The notes: generated from the sequence alone by a model not told the origin. A DNA stretch of 64,000 nt from Azolla caroliniana (GCA_043228905.1 JBHGNT010000018.1:2356001-2420000), one strand, 5' to 3'; numbered from the stretch's first letter, positions 32,308-44,800 are shown. Numbers and translations: made by a program.

Positions 32308-32445
32308 TCTTCTTCTTCTCCTAATAATGGTGGCTTGCGTGACCAAGTGAATAACCCGCCTCCTCCTCGACCCTCCTCAACCAAGCGAGGAAACATCAAG
32401 ACTACTATAATCAAAGACATTGTTTCTTCATGTTCTCGTGGCTAA
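32305..32445 (+). CDS. Hypothetical 46-aa basic protein
   Basis: ATG at 32305 immediately after the (GA)n tract, TAA at 32443-32445. Composition: a Ser/Asn-rich start (MSSSSPNNGGLRDQ), a proline stretch (NNPPPRPSS), then a basic amphipathic end (TKRGNIKTTIIKDIVSS). No homology recognised, and no intron or second exon identified. Region 32446-33640 after it has no further coding signal. The ORF is short enough to occur by chance; support is only the leader context and the non-random composition. Confidence 0.3.
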
Positions 32446-33645
32446 TTACTAGCCATGACTAATCCCCCCTTTATCACCTTAACCACTCCCTTAATTTTCA
32501 TGTCACATATACCAAGTCAAGATGTAGATATACACATAGTGTTGGATAGTACATGTAAAATACATACAATTATGCATACTCCCAACATCCACTACAATCT
32601 AGGTCCGTCCATTTCAAGTTCATTCTACTTTTCGTCTTGGATTCTACCCTTTCACTCAGTTAGTGATGCTAAGTGTTGCTTCAATGCAATTGGAAATGAA
32701 ATTATCTTAGTGTAATATGTATCCATAATGATAATATCAATGCTCATAAGTATAACTTTCTCTAATCCTTTCATTGTTGATCCAATCATCACACCTAGAT
32801 TGTGAATAATATTGTTTATTTCTAACGTTTCATTTTTTCTATATTAAGATGGAATTCTAAAAATGGTTTTGATATCCCTTGCATATTTTAATGCCATTAT
32901 ATTGTTCTTAAGCATCAATTACTAGAAGTTTGATACATCTAAAATATTTGGGCGCCTTTATATTGTTGCTAAGCATCCATTATTGGAAGTTTGATTGAGA
33001 TTTTTAAAAGATCATGAAATTGAGAGAATATTTGAGCATTGAGGCATTTATGAATATCATGTTAGTTCTAAGATATTGTTAGTGTATTGATATATAATCT
33101 AGACATATTGTTAATGACACAACCACTTTGAAACAAAGGATTTGAGCTTAATCCTAAACACCACCATTGTCCCATACCACCAATATTGCCTAAGGTAGTG
33201 CCTTGGATGTAATCACCACATCACTATTGTAGCAAGAGACATGCCACACCACTAGTATCTCACAAAGTTCCAACTAAGAAGTTTGTTCTGTGTTCAGGTT
33301 ACCATATGTTGTAATATATCATAACCTTATGTGGGTTGCCTCAAATCCTAAACTACCCTTAAAACCATTAGAAAACAATCCTTAGATAATGTAACAAGGT
33401 TCCAATCAAAACACATACATAGATTATCGAGACACGTGCTCTTTAGTATTGAGTGACAAAGTTATTCCATGTGCAGTCCTAGTTTTGATTCAAATTAACT
33501 TTCATTAGTTGAAAACCATATGTTACATTTCCCCTCTTCAAGATATTCACACACAATGGTTAAGCATTTTATGTAAACACCCAATTCAACCATTGCAATC
33601 ACATGGTCTCACGAGACATTCCTTAATTATGTCATGATTTTCATT
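32446..33645. other. AT-rich stretch without recognisable genes
   Basis: Many short near-repeats ('ttgatacatct', 'aagcatcaatta/aagcatccattattggaagtttgat' at 32909 and 32968). No coding frame longer than 90 codons, no transposon motif recognised. Confidence 0.4.
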
Positions 33646-33649
33646 TTCT

Positions 33650-34020
33650 TGAAGGATGCCATGATGCCAAGGACACATGAAAGAATTAAAAAGAAAATAT
33701 TAAGATCACAAGTATAAGAGAAGAATAGGGCTTTACTTATCAATGTGATATTCAAAAACATAATAAAAAAATATCCAGATTATGCACAATCTCTGTCCAA
33801 ATCCCAAAATTTATCTAGGCAAGTCTTTCAGTCACATTTTGAAATACCTTCAAACATTGAGCATTCCAAATATACCAAATTGTGATACTACTTACCAATT
33901 GCCATATTTCAGGTTTATCAATCTCTATTTGTGGATTCAAAGGTATTAATGTTTTTTGCATCAAACCATGTCTCATAGCAATAGCAAACCATCTTCAAAG
34001 GTAATACACAACAAGCAGGG
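33650..34020 (-). pseudogene. LINE C-terminal relic, inverted
   Basis: The reverse strand around 33820-33910 can be read as IWQLVSSITIWYIWNAQ, the pattern that follows the zinc-binding block in plant L1 ORF2 (compare YWGLWFNWNMRNAF in the LINE at 42800). No RT core nearby. Low-complexity and stop-rich; tentative. Confidence 0.35.
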
Positions 34021-34035
34021 CTCAAACGATTGGAG

Positions 34036-34775
34036 TTTCATGCCACCTGGGACAGAGGTATATTTTATAGATGGATTTCTTATAAGGTGGAGTGGTTCTA
34101 CTTTACATTGAAGTATTTATTTAAGCTAACAGTTTCATACCACATGGGACACATGCATATTTTATAGACGAATATGGAATACCAATATGTGTGGTTATTG
34201 TATATACACATCAAATCGGCCATGATGTGAGTACAAGGGAATCAATTGGTATATTCATTTATCCAACACAACTTTTGTATTTTTTATGATTTTATAATAC
34301 CAAGGCGTAACTAATTAGATGTGTGGATGAACAAGAATGCTTCACAGAATCAATTATAATGGTGCAATGAGAAACCAAGTTGAGCTCATTGTACATGGTT
34401 GTGGTGCCATGATCATATTGTTCCATGATCATCTTTATTGAGAGTATTTTTCATTAATCATTGTGTTATGGCTTACATCGCAAACCAATTTTGCACAGAA
34501 TTGAATAAGACATAACTTTGACTATGATATGCAACACCACAAATAAATACCATGTAAGAATATGATTAAATGTGTGGATGTACACCAATGATTTCAATTA
34601 ATCAAATATAATGATCCAAAGGAAACCTATGGTCGCAATGGTGCCAAGGTCATATTATTTCATATCAACACACGTGATCATCTTTATGGGGAACACTTTT
34701 CATTAACTTTTGCGTCGTTGTGTATATTACAAACAAATTTCATATGGAAACTAATAAATAAGACATACTTGACAA
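34036..34775 (+). repeat. Two local imperfect duplications
   Basis: TTTCATGCCACCTGGGACA at 34036 recurs as TTTCATACCACATGGGACA at 34133 with the same following ATATTTTATAGA phrase (97-bp offset). Separately, about 34326-34525 and 34565-34770 share TGTGTGGATG, GGTGCCA, GATCATCTTTAT and TTTTCATTAA in the same order (offset ~239 bp). No coding content recognised. Confidence 0.6.
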
Positions 34776-35151
34776 AAAATAAACGTCCAAGAAACAAACT
34801 TTTGTATAAGTCTTTTGAATACATAGTTCACCCTCATAATACATTTGATGTTTTCATGGAGAGAATAAAAGGAAATTTGCATCTCTTAATAATAAAAAGG
34901 ACATCATAGAAAGGAAGATGTAGAGTGGCTTTTTATTAGGCGTTGTTAATACGCCCCGTGTGTCCCTCAAAATGGATCCCCCCTCATGGGATAATCTAAA
35001 GTTTTCTTGTAATGTGGTATACTTTTTAGTGGATAGCTTAGAGATATTTTTAAGTAGACAACTTTGTGTGCCACCAATAATGTTTACGCCATATTGGACA
35101 TTGAAGCACGTGTATCACTTTTTCAATGTATTGTAGAGAGGAATATTGTTG

Positions 35152-35522
35152 CTTTTCACATGGAAAAATAAGCCTTATAATCGTCTTATCCACGAGATTC
35201 ATCTAAGACATTTTTGTCATGCCGATGTATCATGCCTTGGGAAAGGTGTGGAGGCTCACAGTTCAGACATTACGTTACATATATTACGCCAAACTAGAAA
35301 ACCATCTTATTTTCCAAGTAGGGAAACTAGAAAACCATTTTTTCACATGTAAAAATAAGCCTTAAAATCGACTTATCCACGAGATTCGTCTATGAATAAG
35401 ACATTGTTTTCATGCCTATGTATCATGACTTGAGAAAGGTGTGGAGGCTCACAATTCACACATTGCATCACATATATTACACCAAACTAAAAAACCATCT
35501 TATTTTCCAAGTAGGGAAACTC
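35152..35522 (+). repeat. ~188-bp tandem duplication
   Basis: Copies start at 35152 and 35340 (TTTTCACATG-x-AAAAATAAGCC) and share ATCCACGAGATTC, GGTGTGGAGGCTCAC, ATATATTAC and CCATCTTATTTTCC, the second copy ending at about 35522. Flanking sequence 34776-35151 and 35523-37559 holds no gene that I recognise. Confidence 0.8.
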
Positions 35523-37559
35523 AGTCTTCTTCTACGTTGCCACCTCTTGTCTTTGAACCATCGACTAAAATTTTTTAAAGTTATACTATTCAAGGTGATA
35601 AAATTACAAGAATTGCTTCTATTTCATCCTTCCATCCATTGAATGGTGTTCTCTATTCATGCTACATCACATTGATCTCTACAAACGATGCTTATGGTTA
35701 TTTCCACATTACAAACTTTCCATTTAAGAGTTTTTTATTATTTTCTTGTTTTTTTTCTTATTATTCATTTGCCTTTGTTAGAATTATCCACTTTCATTAT
35801 TGTTCCTTAATCTTGGAGCTTCAAGATTCCCTTATATTTCCAAGTGAATCATGGTTTTGGGTACATTGACACCCATTGTATGAGATAGAGTTGATAGACA
35901 ATGATACTATTCTTACATCACCATCAAATGTTGACTAAAAATGCAATGCATGAGAGAAACCACATATAAATAATGAATGCTCAAAGGTGGAATTATCTTG
36001 ATCATCTACTACCCCTAGAGCCAATTTGGGCATCCCCTAAACCTAGGACCTTATAAAACATGTTGGTTTCCCTCAACTCCAATAATTTACAAGGCATTTT
36101 GTAGCTATGCAAAAACCTAAGGCATCAAAGGGTGTTTCCATTCTCCTTTGCTTGTTTCCAAGAGACCCATTGTCATCACCACTTTGGTCCACGATACAAC
36201 ACTCTTAATAGGATTCCCAAAGTGTTCTACTTCTAAATGGAACTTATAAGAATATCTTGCCAATCTAAGGTTTTGATCTTGGACGTGACAAAAGAACAAA
36301 AATGAATGATTCACATAAAATTTAACAATCGATTAGACATGAATAATTAATTCTTGATTATATTGCATATAGCTTCTAGTTACGATAATAGAGGTGGATT
36401 AACACCATGATAGCCTTGGTTACCCTAGATATCCCACCCGCCTTTTATACATGATTTCAAACGCATGAAAATGTTGTGTGATGCGCATTCTTGCTTTGCA
36501 ATATCATTAGTCTAACCCTTAGAGCAAATACTCTTCATTTGATTTAACCACCTTACACATGATGTGCTAAAAACATCACAATTTCCAATCCCACCACAAC
36601 CCTTACATCCCCCAACATGTATTGATGCATGGAAAAGTGTTTGATGTGCCTTCAATTAGTTTTGTCCATTTTAATGTCCAAATATCCCTTTTTAGACTTC
36701 CTCTTTGTACCACTTTAAATGTCGTTGCTCCCTTTCCCACAATGGATGCTAACAAAGATTGCCCCATCGAAATTGGCCATTGTGTCATTATTCTAGATTA
36801 CTTTCATACAACACCACCTCATCTCCATCTTCATTGTTTTTTAGCATGAGTTGATTGTTCATATCAACATGGATTTTATTTCAAATCTAGGCTTCTTCTT
36901 ACTTTTGAATTGCAATATGTATATCGTCTAGTCAGTTTTTTTGAGTTGTTAAGACTTCATTGTCAAGAGCTCTTCTATTCATTTATTGCTTCCATGGTAG
37001 CACTACCGACGTAGCACTAGATTTCTCAATGGGAATGACCAATTTATATCCATCATAAGATTGACGGGTATGTATCTTCTTGTTGAACTATAGGGTCATC
37101 CAACACTCCCAAAGTCCATAGGTTGCCATAACCACTCCCTCAATTTCCTATCACATGCCTTCAATTACAATTTCACAGTTAGAATAGTGTGGCCTCTTTT
37201 TATCTTTTCATTAGTCTCTTCATTGTTAATAGTATTTAGAGAGAACAAACCTTGAGCCTTGAGAAACCTTGGGTTTCCTCAAAGTAAAAAACTCTTTGTT
37301 TGGCAATAATTTGTCCTATGCACCCATTCTTGCACATTACACGTTCATGTAGAAATCAATACACAACAAAAATGAACTTACTTCTCAAGATCCTTGTACT
37401 TGGTTGGTACAAATTTTCATTACAAGTGCCAAATACCACATTTGGCTTTACCTAATCAACATAGCAACTAGAGCCACCATCCACTTGAAATGAATGGTTG
37501 ATAAATAGGTAATGATATTATTTGCCTCTATGTTTGTCAAGATCATGAGGCAAAGGACG
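35523..37559. other. AT-rich stretch without recognisable genes
   Basis: Only short, low-complexity ORFs. Possibly decayed LINE or LTR sequence, but I find no motif to support that. Confidence 0.4.
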
Positions 37560-37843
37560 AGAGAGAGAGAGAGAGAGAGCACTAAGTTCGGAGATGTTGG
37601 AGAAGGACAAACACTAATTTTGATGTATCTTCTTGCTACGGTGTCTGTTTCCTTTGTTCTTTAGCTCGTTTTGAAGCCTGTGCATAGAGCTTTCTAAAGT
37701 ATATCTACATGTATCATTTGGTGGTCTTGGTAGAACCTTACGAATAAAAATTCCATTCGATTGCATGCATCTCATGATCGCTTGCTTTGATTCCTTCTCC
37801 AACACAATTACTTGTAAGTGAGCTCTCTCCTATTTCTTGTCAT

Positions 37844-39196
37844 ATGGATGGTAGTGTTTTCATGAATATGGATGAGTCTCCAAATTCTTCAAAGGATGCA
37901 TGCATGGTTGAGTCAGTATCAAGCCCAAGAGGGGATGGTAAAAGAAAACGATGTATTGGAGATAATAGTAATGACATGTCTTATGTTGATGCAATCCAAC
38001 AAGGTGATATTGAGAAAGATGATAGTCATTGGGAACATTTAAGATGCATGGCAAATATATTAATGGAAGATTGTATAATGCAAAATGTGAAAGTTGTTGA
38101 CGAGTTTGTTGACGATGAATGGCTAAGGTAGAAATAGACAATAAGGAGTTTTTGGGCTCATTTGCTAATTTTTGTGATAAAGGGGTCATATTGTTTTTCA
38201 CGGGAAAGATACCTTTCCTTTGGAGGGTCAAACAATGGTTACGTGGGATTTTACAAGCTGATTGTGTTCAGGATGTTTATGCTGGTCCTCGTGGATTTTA
38301 TGAGGTTGTTTTGGTATCACAAGAGTATAAAGAGAAATTACTCAATATATTGCCAGTTTTTTATGAGAAAAGTTCGGTTCATGTTGTTTCGTGGAGACCA
38401 CTAGTGGAATACCAAGATATATTAAAGCAAGAGTGTCCCGTATGGGTTGAGGTAGAGTGCACATATTCAGTGGTTTGGCCAATATTACAGTCAACGATGG
38501 AAAAGTTGGGAAAGATCTTGGTGCCTCCTAGTGCTAATGCTCAAAATCGATATCGGATGTGTATTCTTTGGAATACAGCTATAAAGAGGCCAAGTTGTTT
38601 ACAGATTGCATGCTCTAGTATGCCGCCTATGTATTTTTGGCTTAAATGGGGCACATTTGCAGGACATTGTTTCCACTATGGTGTTGGGGCATTTTATGGC
38701 TGAATGTCCTCAAAAAAGAAATAATGTAGTGGAAGTGGTACATGAAGAGCCAACAACTCATGATCAGATTCAAGCTTTGACAATTTCAGAGCAAACAAAG
38801 GAACCACAAATTGTGAATGAGAAGGATGGAAAGACTCTAAAGGATGAAGGACAATGGTCAATAGTTTCTGGAAAGATGAAGAAGTCTAATAAAAATGTTG
38901 GGCATAATGTATCTATGGAGAAGGTCACACCGACACATCCCATGCAGAATAAACCATGGGCTCGTCAAGAGGACTATCCAAAGAAATTATCTTTTGATAA
39001 TAAAGGTAATTTGTATGTTCCTTGGAATAAACGGAAATCGGTGCCTCGTTCACATGAGGAGCCATCGGGGTCTAGAGTTTTGCATTCCCATAGTAATTCA
39101 TATGCAATCTTAGGGGATTTATTTCAAGATATGGCAGAAACATTAACAGTGAAGGAGACAGAGATTTCTCGAATAAAAGTAAAAAATAAAGTATGA
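37844..39196 (+). pseudogene. LINE ORF1 (nucleic-acid-binding, DUF4283-like)
   Basis: ATG 37844 (MDGSVFMNMDESPN) is the first ATG in frame. The frame shifts near 38115 and near 38690. The middle carries the DUF4283 pattern common in plant LINE ORF1: FLGSFANFCDKG, KIPFLWRVKQWLRG, GFYEVVLVS and VVSWRPLVEYQD. A partial zinc knuckle tail GHFMAECPQ follows after the second shift. The C-terminal third is basic and Ser-rich. It ends at TGA 39194-39196, overlapping the ORF2 start as ATGA. ORF1 proteins coat the LINE RNA; this copy is broken. Confidence 0.75.
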
Positions 39197-42100
39197 AGAT
39201 CACCACATGGAATATGAGGGGATTGTGTTCTAGATTTAGAATGCATGAGGTTTGGAGGATTGTGTTAAGTGAGCAATGGGATGTTTTATGTGCAGTAGAG
39301 CATAAAGATCATCGTAATGCTGGTTTAATTAGTTATTCTAAGGGTTATACATTATGTTATGCTGGCAAGGTTCATGGGGATTATTCTGGGATTGTCATGT
39401 TTATAAGAGATAAATTTCACCCAAAAGTAATTGTTTCAAATGAATTTGGAAGATTTATTGTGGTAGAGATATGTTATGAAGGGCAAGCTCTTTGGTTAAT
39501 TGGTGTGTATGCATCAAATGTTTCACAAGAACAAAAGTTGTTATGGAGATCTCTAAACTCAGTGCTTGATAATGGTAGACCGGGTTTATTGATGAGAGAT
39601 TTTAATGTTTGTTGTGAGACAGATCAATCAACATCTATCCACTCTATTATGGATGGACCAAAGGCTCAAGAATGGGGAGATTTTGAGACTGAAGTCATGT
39701 TAAGGGATGTATGGAAATGGATCAAGGGAGATGAACATGGTTATACCTTTCAATCATCTCAATATAAGGATACTTGGAGTAGGTTGGATTGAATGTATGT
39801 AATGCATACCGAAGGTTTTTTACCAGAGATTTTGGATATTTCAGTGTCTTATGGGTCAATTATATCATATCATTTCCCATTAATTTTTAAGTTCAATCAC
39901 CACTCAATTAGAGGTTTTCATGAGTTTTTAGGAAAACCCTCGTTGATTTTTAATTCATCATTTTTGGATCATGAGGTCTTCCATGCCTATATGTGTCAAT
40001 TGATTGATGCATTTGCCTATCGTGTTCAATTTGATGGGTATGAAGCGTGGGAAGTATTTGTTGCAAATGTTCAGAGGTTAACTAGATATTATGGAATTCA
40101 CCATGCTTTTAAAAGGAGAAAGAAATTAAGTCACCTAGTTAATTTGCTTGATAAATGCAACTCATTGTTAACTTATTGGCCAACGGTTGTAGAGTTGATG
40201 GGATATCAAGAGGTATTAATTTCTGCGATGCATGACCTAACAACAAAAAATTATCAACATGCTAGACTACATCGTCTAAGACAAGAAGTGGATGATGCTA
40301 ATTGTCAATCACACAAGTTTTTTCATGACCTTCATGAATCACAAGCACGACATAATGTGGTAAGGTTAGAGGAAAATGGTATCATGTGTTCCGATCCTCA
40401 AGAAATTGTGAAGAAATGCATAGAATATTATACACAATTGTTGGATGTACAAGTGTATATCAATGATAATGTTAAAAAGGATAGAGATGTATTTTTTAAT
40501 GGAGTGAAAAATCATGTATTGCATTATGTGGCACAATCATTAGATGCTAATATTTTAGAGGATGAGGTGGAACATGTCATGTCACATCTTGCTAATGATA
40601 AGAGTCCTAGGTGGGATGGATTAACACATGAACTCTTTAAGAAATATGTGATTAAGTTAAAGGGGCCTTTTACGATTTTATTTCATAAGGCGTGGACATC
40701 AGGGGAAATGCCTCATTCTTGGATGATTGGTTTGATCAAGCTTTTGCCGAAGGTGCCATCTCCATCTTCCTTTGCTCAATGGAGGCCTATTTCATTGATG
40801 GGGGGAATGTACAAGATTTTTGCAAAAGTGATGGCCAATAGGTTGCATAAGGTTTTACCTTCTATTATTCATAATGCTCAATATGGGGTTTTAGCAAAAA
40901 GAGACATTTTACATAATATTTTAAATGTTGAAATGGCAATTGACTATGCAAAGGAGTCTACACAAGAATTAGTGTTGCTACAGTTGGATATCGAGAAAGC
41001 CTATGATAATGTGGATTGGTCATTTATAAATCAATTGATGTCTCATATGGGTTTTGGTGATCGTATGTCTAAGTTGATATACACTTTAGGGGAGGGTTCA
41101 GTTTCACATGTGATGTTTAATGGAGAAGTAACACAACCAATTTCTATTTGGAGGTCAGTTAGACAAGGATGCCCGGTAAGTCCTTTACTATTCACTATTG
41201 TGACACATCCTATTCTTGTTAAGTTACACAATATGGCTATGGAGGAAGAATTGCTTTGAGTAAGGTTGCCATCAGGGAAGCCATGTATTGTTCAAGCTCT
41301 CGCAGATGACCATATTATGTTTTTGGCACCTAATCGGGAAAATATTAGTAAGACAAGAGATGTGTGGGAATTGTTTTCAAATGCTTCAAGGTTGAGAATT
41401 AATATACATAAATATGTGCTCATTTCATGTACAGAACAAGATGTGTTAGGGTTGGGGTGGTCATGAAGGATAGTACATCGTGGTATGATTTGTCGTCATC
41501 TTGGATATCCAATTGGGGTGGAAATTTCTCATGTGAAACTTATTGAGTGGGTATCCAAAAGGTTGGAGGATAAGTTTATGTATTAGAGGTCTCAATTTTG
41601 GCGTTTTCTTGTACGACTTAAGGTGGTCCAATCGATTATGGTCTCTATGGTATCTTATTATCTTCCTTTGCTCCCATGGTCAAAGAAAGCTCTTGAAATG
41701 TTGGCACGCTCGATGTGAATGTTGTTATGGAAAAGAAAAGGGAAAAGTGCCTTGTCATGGTTGGCATGGGATCATGTTTGTACTCCGAAGCGTCTTGGTG
41801 GGGCATCAATATTGAATCTATATGAGCATATGGTGGCTTGTCGATTTACTTTCATTCAATTCATGTTTGAAGGTGTACAACCCTGGACAGAAATGGTGAC
41901 ATACTTTATAGAGAAGAACGGAATAAAGCTTGGAAACATGAAGGTTGAAGCGAATTGGTGAAATGTAATTAATTCTGACAAGGATGTCAAATGTACAGGG
42001 TCTATGATAGTTAATCATTTGTTGACATCTTGGCAAAGTATGTTGGATTTTGTGGAATGGCATCCCCCACAAGAAAGGGGATGTGCCAATTCATTACAAA

Positions 42101-43013
42101 TGGAGATTTTGGTAACATCAAGGTTGTTGAGGTGGGAAGGTAAACAAATTCTTAACCTTCAATTTAATCGGACGGATAGATTGGGTTTGGTAACAGTTAA
42201 GGATGTTATGTTGGTTTCACAAAGAAGATTAATGGCTTTTCAAACAATAAGATCAACATTTCGTATTCCAAAAGGTTATAACTTTATTTGGGATAAGTTG
42301 CAACAAATACTATCTTCGCATGAGCCAATTCTTGATTTAGATGGGCGATCTCGAGAGCTTGATTGGAGGTGTGTTGGAAATAAGAGATTGACTATGATCT
42401 CAACGAATGTTGCTTATCACAAGTTGATTGACAAACATAAGTGGTTGGAAGAAAGGGTTATAAAGATATGGGGTTTTCATAAGCCCATTACTTGGTGGTT
42501 TCATGTGATCAAGGTAGGTTGGTGTTCTCGATTGATGCTACGAGCCAAGGTATTTATTTGGAGAGTTATGGTTGGAGCTTTACCATTAGGGAATGCATTA
42601 AAAAAAAGAAACATTACTAAAGGATTGGTAGGCATCGATTTATTTCATGCCTGATGGCAAGGATGGTTTGGAGGTGTATTAGTTTAGTGTGGATGTCTCT
42701 AACAGGAGTAAGTCTATCTTCCTTCAGTTGGGTTTTTGCACATATGGAGAACAATGAACCGATGCCTCATTTTCAAATTATTTTTGAGTTCTTGAGGTAT
42801 TGGGGGTTATGGTTCAATTGGAATATGCGGAATGCCTTCATTTTTTATTCGCAAATTGGGGTGAGAAAATATGTTCTAAAGTTACAAGAACTTCTTTTGT
42901 GGCAATTGACAGTGCTAGAGAAGTCACAAAATCTCAACCAGGAAGAGAGAGAACTTTGCAAGGTCATATATCATCATACCCACCATTTGAATTGGTGTGT
43001 AGGGTGGCATTGA
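39193..43013 (+). pseudogene. LINE ORF2: endonuclease, reverse transcriptase, zinc tail
   Basis: Endonuclease (39193-39792): KITTWNMRG with the metal-binding Asn, AVEHKDHR with the Glu, LLMRDFNVCCE where the conserved GDFN has become RDFN, then TWSRLD. RT (39793-41500): RWDGLTHELFKKY, WRPISLMGGMYKIFAKVMANRL, LQLDIEKAYDNVDW (first Asp), GCPVSPLLFTIV, and ALADDHIMF with the DD pair. Thumb and zinc-binding tail: LMLRAKVFIWRVMVGALPLGNAL (42535-42605), then YWGLWFNWNMRNAF. One frame from 39193 to 42654 carries seven stops (39790, 41257, 41464, 41584, 41716, 41959, 42652), then shifts frame. The stop at 39790 falls where Arg is expected, fitting CGA-to-TGA decay. Confidence 0.9.
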
Positions 43014-43118
43014 GTTTGGTGTCGTAGTATTCTTTAGATCCCTTGATAGAAGGGTTCTATACTTTGTAGTAAGTTAGTCATGGTGGTGTTTTTTTCTTTC
43101 GTAATGAAAGCCATTATT

Positions 43119-43121
<3 letters not shown>

Positions 43122-43190
<69 letters not shown>
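43122..43190 (+). repeat. (GA)n tract, 69 bp
   Basis: Pure GA repeat directly after the LINE 3' end (TAATGAAAGCCATTATTTAC). It separates that LINE from the next LINE 3' fragment. Confidence 0.95.
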
Positions 43191-43192
<2 letters not shown>

Positions 43193-43420
43193 GAAGTGAG
43201 TACTAATGTGGCAATTTTCTTTATTGGAGTAAGTGGAAATTCTTTCCTCGGTGGAGTGTTCGTCTTGCCTATTGGAATTCAACATGTTCTACTACCTATG
43301 TAGTGTAGTTAGTGGGTGACCATACTCCATTGTCACACCCATTGTGAGTAGTGTTTTTTACACACATTTATTAATATAATTGTGTGTTTTCATGAGAGAG
43401 AGAGAGAGAGAGAGAGAGAG
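43191..43420 (+). mobile_element. Truncated LINE 3' UTR with (GA)n tail
   Basis: TTGAAGTGAGTACTAATGTGG ... TGTGTTTTCAT followed by (GA)n at 43394-43420. The same sequence follows a zinc-tail fragment at 49620-49830, so this is a LINE 3' UTR. Only the last ~200 bp are present: a 5'-truncated insertion or a remnant. Confidence 0.75.
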
Positions 43421-43634
43421 CCTAGATGGATGTAGCTTAGTTGGTAAGGTTGCCCAATGGAGACCAAGTGGTCATGGGTTCAACCCTTACATTCCACAGT
43501 GGCATCTAGTGAAATAAGAGATATCAATTGAGTATCTAATAGAGAGGTGAGAAAGAAAATTGGGTTATACTAGTGATAGTAGTGTATAACAACTTACCAC
43601 TAGGGTAAGCTAATTACAATAAAGAGAGAGAGAG
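43421..43634 (+). mobile_element. tRNA-derived SINE, copy 1
   Basis: An A box TAGCTTAGTTGG and B box GGGTTCAACCC, correctly spaced (about 40 bp) and oriented for pol III; the tRNA-like head is followed by a unique body (CACAGTGGCATCTAGTGAAATAAGAGATAT...) and an AATAAAGAGAGAGAGAG tail. A related copy lies inverted at 48170-48395. (GA)n lies on both sides, hiding the target duplication. Confidence 0.85.
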
Positions 43635-44009
43635 TATGATAAAATGGAAATATATTAAATTAAATGGAAAGAGTTCAAAGGATAGGAATAGGCTCACAGT
43701 TTAAGACTGGCGTTGAACCGAATTAGTTCAAGGAGTACAATATGACTCTATTTATATGTCCCCAAGGAGTATTGTTGGATTTTCCATAATATTCTAGATA
43801 GTGAGAATATTCATAAAGTTTCTAGATTATTCCAAAAAGTTCAGGAATCTAGGGGAAATATCATATGTCAGTCATTAACATATATTGTAACAATTATCTC
43901 GATGATAGGGCTTTGATACATGTATCATAAGTTCATGGGTTCAAATCCTCTTGGGATAATATAGCTTGTCATTATAACATTATCCTCGGTCTTCGAACGA
44001 TGAGTATCA
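43635..44009. other. Non-coding stretch with tRNA-like segment
   Basis: No gene. At 43893-43965 a tRNA-like sequence occurs (TTATCTCGATGATAGGG...GGGTTCAAATCC) with A- and B-box-like parts but a poor cloverleaf; it may be another SINE head or a tRNA relic. Confidence 0.35.
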
Positions 44010-44800
44010 TGAGTCGTCATTGGTTGGGAACCTAGTTTATTTAGATATTGTTGATGGAATTCCTTGACCAAGGCTTGAGCATTAGCAACATTTTCCATTG
44101 TGGTCGCTCAGACTATACCCCAACCAATTCAAGTAGTATAACTTGTTATGGACAATCTTGAAATCAATAGTACCATCAACTTTGTACTTTGTTCCATTTT
44201 CAAGTTTAACAGTTGGAGGTGGTATAATACGATTTGGAGTAGAACTTATCTAGCATGGTTCTAAGAGAGAACACCGGAATACTAGATGTAGTTGCAATTG
44301 TAGTGGAGATCAAGGCGAAAGGTTACATCATTTATTTTTGCAATAGTGACAAAAGGGCCTAACCATTGATAATCCAATTTACCACACGGCCAAGTAGCCT
44401 TTATATAACGTAATAACCATTACTCAATCTCCAACTTGAAAAGTAGATGGAAGTTGATGCTAATGTACATTGGATTTGTGTGTTACTTAACCATTCTTGT
44501 AAATGTTTGGAAAGTTCCACCTAAATTTGTCACAGTCGATGTAAATGGTCATGAGCACTAGGATTTCTTGGTAATTCAAGAGCTTTCAAGAAACATGTGT
44601 ATCATAGAATGGTGTCGCCCTAGTATAGGAATGCACAAAATTACTATATATGAATTCTACGAAATGCAATATATTGACCCAAGCATATTGTTGATGATTG
44701 ACGATGCAACAAAGATACTACTCTAAAGTTTGATTTGTATGATCTGTTTGACCATCAATTTGTGGGTGATAACCTGAGGGCAGTTTGTTGGAGACTTTGA
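44010..44800 (-). pseudogene. Inverted gypsy relic: integrase end and chromodomain-like segment
   Basis: On the reverse strand, SGYHPQIDGQTDHTNQTLE (about 44720-44780) is the integrase block with the catalytic Glu position changed (gypsy usually has GQTERVN). Downstream (44020-44240) the translation contains FKIVHNKLYYLNWLGYS, matching the shape of a chromodomain at the integrase C-terminus, as in chromoviruses. Many stops, AT-rich. The lineage call is inference from the chromodomain-like segment. Confidence 0.7.

Larger units (their letters stand above)
37560..43190 (+). mobile_element. L1-type LINE, full-length-like, decayed
   Basis: ORF1 (37844-39196), ORF2 (39193 to about 43013), a short 3' UTR, and a 69-bp (GA)n tract (43122-43190) in place of a poly(A) tail. 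A second (GA)n tract (37560-37579) lies just upstream of the 5' region and may mark or flank the 5' end. No target-site duplication could be picked out because of the simple repeats. Domain order (DUF4283-like ORF1, endonuclease, RT, zinc-binding tail) is that of plant L1 elements. Confidence 0.9.

Noticed and set aside
35146-35352. ORF of 68 codons
   Set aside because: Lies in a 188-bp duplication, not conserved in frame between copies; no homology.
43893-43965. Candidate tRNA gene
   Set aside because: A and B boxes are present, but the acceptor and T arms do not pair well; more likely a SINE or tRNA relic.
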